64,000 bases of DNA. Origin: Solibacteraceae bacterium. GTDB taxonomy: Bacteria > Acidobacteriota > Terriglobia > Bryobacterales > Bryobacteraceae. The stretch is from contig JAJPJX010000020.1 in assembly GCA_021324015.1 (NCBI GenBank), forward strand, positions 1-64,000, read 5' to 3'. A program made the position numbers and the translations under genes. Under the pieces are notes generated by a model, which saw nothing but the letters and a program-made list of their open reading frames with translations, had not been told where the DNA came from and did no database searches. This document shows, piece after piece, positions 62,833-64,000 of this stretch; position 1 is the stretch's first letter, and each line of letters starts with the position of its first letter.

Positions 62833-64000
62833 ATGGATTTCGAGTACTCCGGCAAAGTCCAGGAACTACGGCGCACCCTGCTGGCCTTCATGGACGAGCA
62901 CATCTATCCGCACGAAGGCGTCTATCACGCCCAACTGCGCCAAGGCGACCGCTGGAAGCCCATCCCCATCGTCGAAGACCTGAAGGTCAAGGCGCGCGCT
63001 GCCGGCCTTTGGAACCTATTCCTGCCGGAGAGCGAGTACGGCGCCGGCCTGACCAACCTGGAGTACGCACCCCTGTGCGAGATCATGGGGCGGTCCGTGA
63101 TGGCGCCGGAGGTTTTCAACTGCTCGGCTCCGGACACCGGCAACATGGAAGTCCTGGCCCGGTATGGCACCGAGGCGCAGAAACAGCAGTGGCTGGTCCC
63201 GCTGCTGGAGGGCCGCATCCGCTCCTGCTTCTGCATGACGGAGCCGGATGTGGCCTCCTCCGACGCCACCAACATCTCCGCCAGCATCGTGCGCGATGGC
63301 TGCGAATACGTGCTGAACGGCCGCAAGTGGTGGACCTCCGGCGCCGGCGACCCGCGCTGCAAGATCGCCATTTTTATGGGCAAGACCGATCCGGCGGCGC
63401 CGCGGCACAAACAGCAGTCCATGATCCTGGTGCCCATGGATGCACCGGGCGTCACCATCCGCCGCATGCTGCCGGTGTTCGGTTACGATGACGCCCCCCA
63501 CGGACACGGCGAAGTGGAATTTCGTAACGTGCGCGTGCCGGCCTCCAACATCCTGCTGGGTGAAGGCCGCGGTTTCGAAATCGCCCAGGGGCGTCTGGGC
63601 CCCGGGCGCATCCACCATTGCATGCGCTTGGTCGGCGTCGCCGAGCGCGCGCTGGAGGCCATGTGCCGCCGCGTGGAAAGCCGTGTGGCCTTTGGCAGGC
63701 GGATCTCCGAGCAGGGTGCCATCCGCGCGCATATAGCCGCCTCGCGCATGGAAATCGAACAGGCGCGCCTGCTCACGCTCAAAGCTGCCTACATGATGGA
63801 CACGCTGGGCAACAAGGCGGCCCGGGCCGAAATCGCCATGATCAAGGTGGTGGCGCCCAATATGGCGCTCCGCGTCCTCGACCGCGCCATCCAGGCTCAC
63901 GGCGGTGCCGGTGTCTGCGACGATTTCTTCCTGGCCGCCGCCTGGGCCAACGCCCGCACCCTGCGCCTGGCCGACGGCCCCGACGAGGTGCACAGCGAAG
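62833..64000 (+). CDS. Acyl-CoA dehydrogenase, partial (3' end beyond window)
   Basis: A flavoprotein dehydrogenase of fatty-acid-type acyl-CoA oxidation; 389 complete codons are present and the frame runs off the window without a stop. N-terminal helical domain [29 protein letters not shown] is followed by the FAD-binding beta domain with [17 protein letters not shown] and [21 protein letters not shown], then the C-terminal helical domain [34 protein letters not shown]...[34 protein letters not shown]. This order and the long C-terminal part resemble ACAD10/11-type enzymes. The catalytic Glu could not be assigned confidently. ATG 62833 is preceded by only 129 bases to the divergent PEP-CTERM gene. 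Confidence 0.9.
   Translation, partial: MDFEYSGKVQELRRTLLAFMDEHIYPHEGVYHAQLRQGDRWKPIPIVEDLKVKARAAGLWNLFLPESEYGAGLTNLEYAPLCEIMGRSVMAPEVFNCSAPDTGNMEVLARYGTEAQKQQWLVPLLEGRIRSCFCMTEPDVASSDATNISASIVRDGCEYVLNGRKWWTSGAGDPRCKIAIFMGKTDPAAPRHKQQSMILVPMDAPGVTIRRMLPVFGYDDAPHGHGEVEFRNVRVPASNILLGEGRGFEIAQGRLGPGRIHHCMRLVGVAERALEAMCRRVESRVAFGRRISEQGAIRAHIAASRMEIEQARLLTLKAAYMMDTLGNKAARAEIAMIKVVAPNMALRVLDRAIQAHGGAGVCDDFFLAAAWANARTLRLADGPDEVHSE

Noticed and set aside
1-64000. tRNA, rRNA, CRISPR arrays, insertion sequences, prophage genes and attachment sites
   Set aside because: None was recognised: no cloverleaf-like run ending in CCA, no regularly spaced repeats, and no transposase or integrase motifs in any frame.

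Overview
The window looks like chromosome from a high-GC member of the Acidobacteriota, most likely the Solibacter/Bryobacter side of the phylum. The strongest sign is three secreted proteins (10825-13530, 41704-44679, 44819-47125) that end in the roughly 220-residue C-terminal domain described from Solibacter (TIGR03437-like). Large Oar-like TonB-dependent receptors with an N-terminal carboxypeptidase-regulatory domain, a PEP-CTERM protein, YVTN/NHL beta-propellers and HpcH, RraA and enolase-superfamily enzymes fit the same group. I see no phage genes, insertion sequences, CRISPR arrays, rRNA or tRNA. No gene-free stretch exceeds 300 bases; the longest are 34615-34906 and 37412-37691.

Layout. 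24-7499 (minus): malonyl-CoA-synthetase-like ligase and its MFS transporter (GTGA overlap), a carbamoyltransferase, glnS and gltX. 7559-10796: a galactonate-dehydratase-like enolase-superfamily enzyme, small proteins, a BON protein and thiD with a frameshift. 10825-17815: NHL propeller protein, matrixin-type protease, TonB receptor and a membrane protein. 18011-20796: heat-shock operon hrcA-grpE-dnaJ without dnaK, with a recognisable promoter overlapped by a perfect inverted repeat. 20820-24809: small basic protein, YVTN-phosphoesterase and a secreted amidohydrolase. 24806-27995: a small secreted cysteine-rich protein divergent from an NtrC-type two-component system, with a palindromic sigma54-type promoter between them. 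28009-34614 (minus): RraA-like protein plus a complete tripartite RND efflux system. 34907-39708: NarL-type two-component system, two atypical receiver proteins, a DksA/TraR zinc-finger protein and an M48 protease. 39934-47125: DSD1-type PLP enzyme, an outer-membrane barrel protein and two secreted Solibacter-domain proteins. 47163-53966: carbohydrate cluster with two six-hairpin glycosidase-like enzymes, an FG-GAP protein and a SAF-domain dehydrogenase. 53996-59163: an XRE regulator with a molybdate-binding-like domain, a frameshifted TonB receptor and a ModA-like lipoprotein, the best candidate for an undescribed oxyanion-uptake arrangement. 59157-64000: secreted HpcH/HpaI aldolase, UroD-like protein, RRM RNA-binding protein, PEP-CTERM protein and an acyl-CoA dehydrogenase running off the end.

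Three regulatory themes recur. Several genes without a Shine-Dalgarno sequence have a -10-like hexamer 6-11 bases before the start codon, which suggests leaderless transcription. Palindromes sit in the promoters of hrcA, the NtrC-type locus and the molybdate-like locus. Two otherwise well-conserved genes (thiD and the second TonB receptor) each carry a net one-base deletion in a GC-rich run, which may be sequencing error or recent mutation. All functional calls come from reading motifs and context by eye; no database search was possible.
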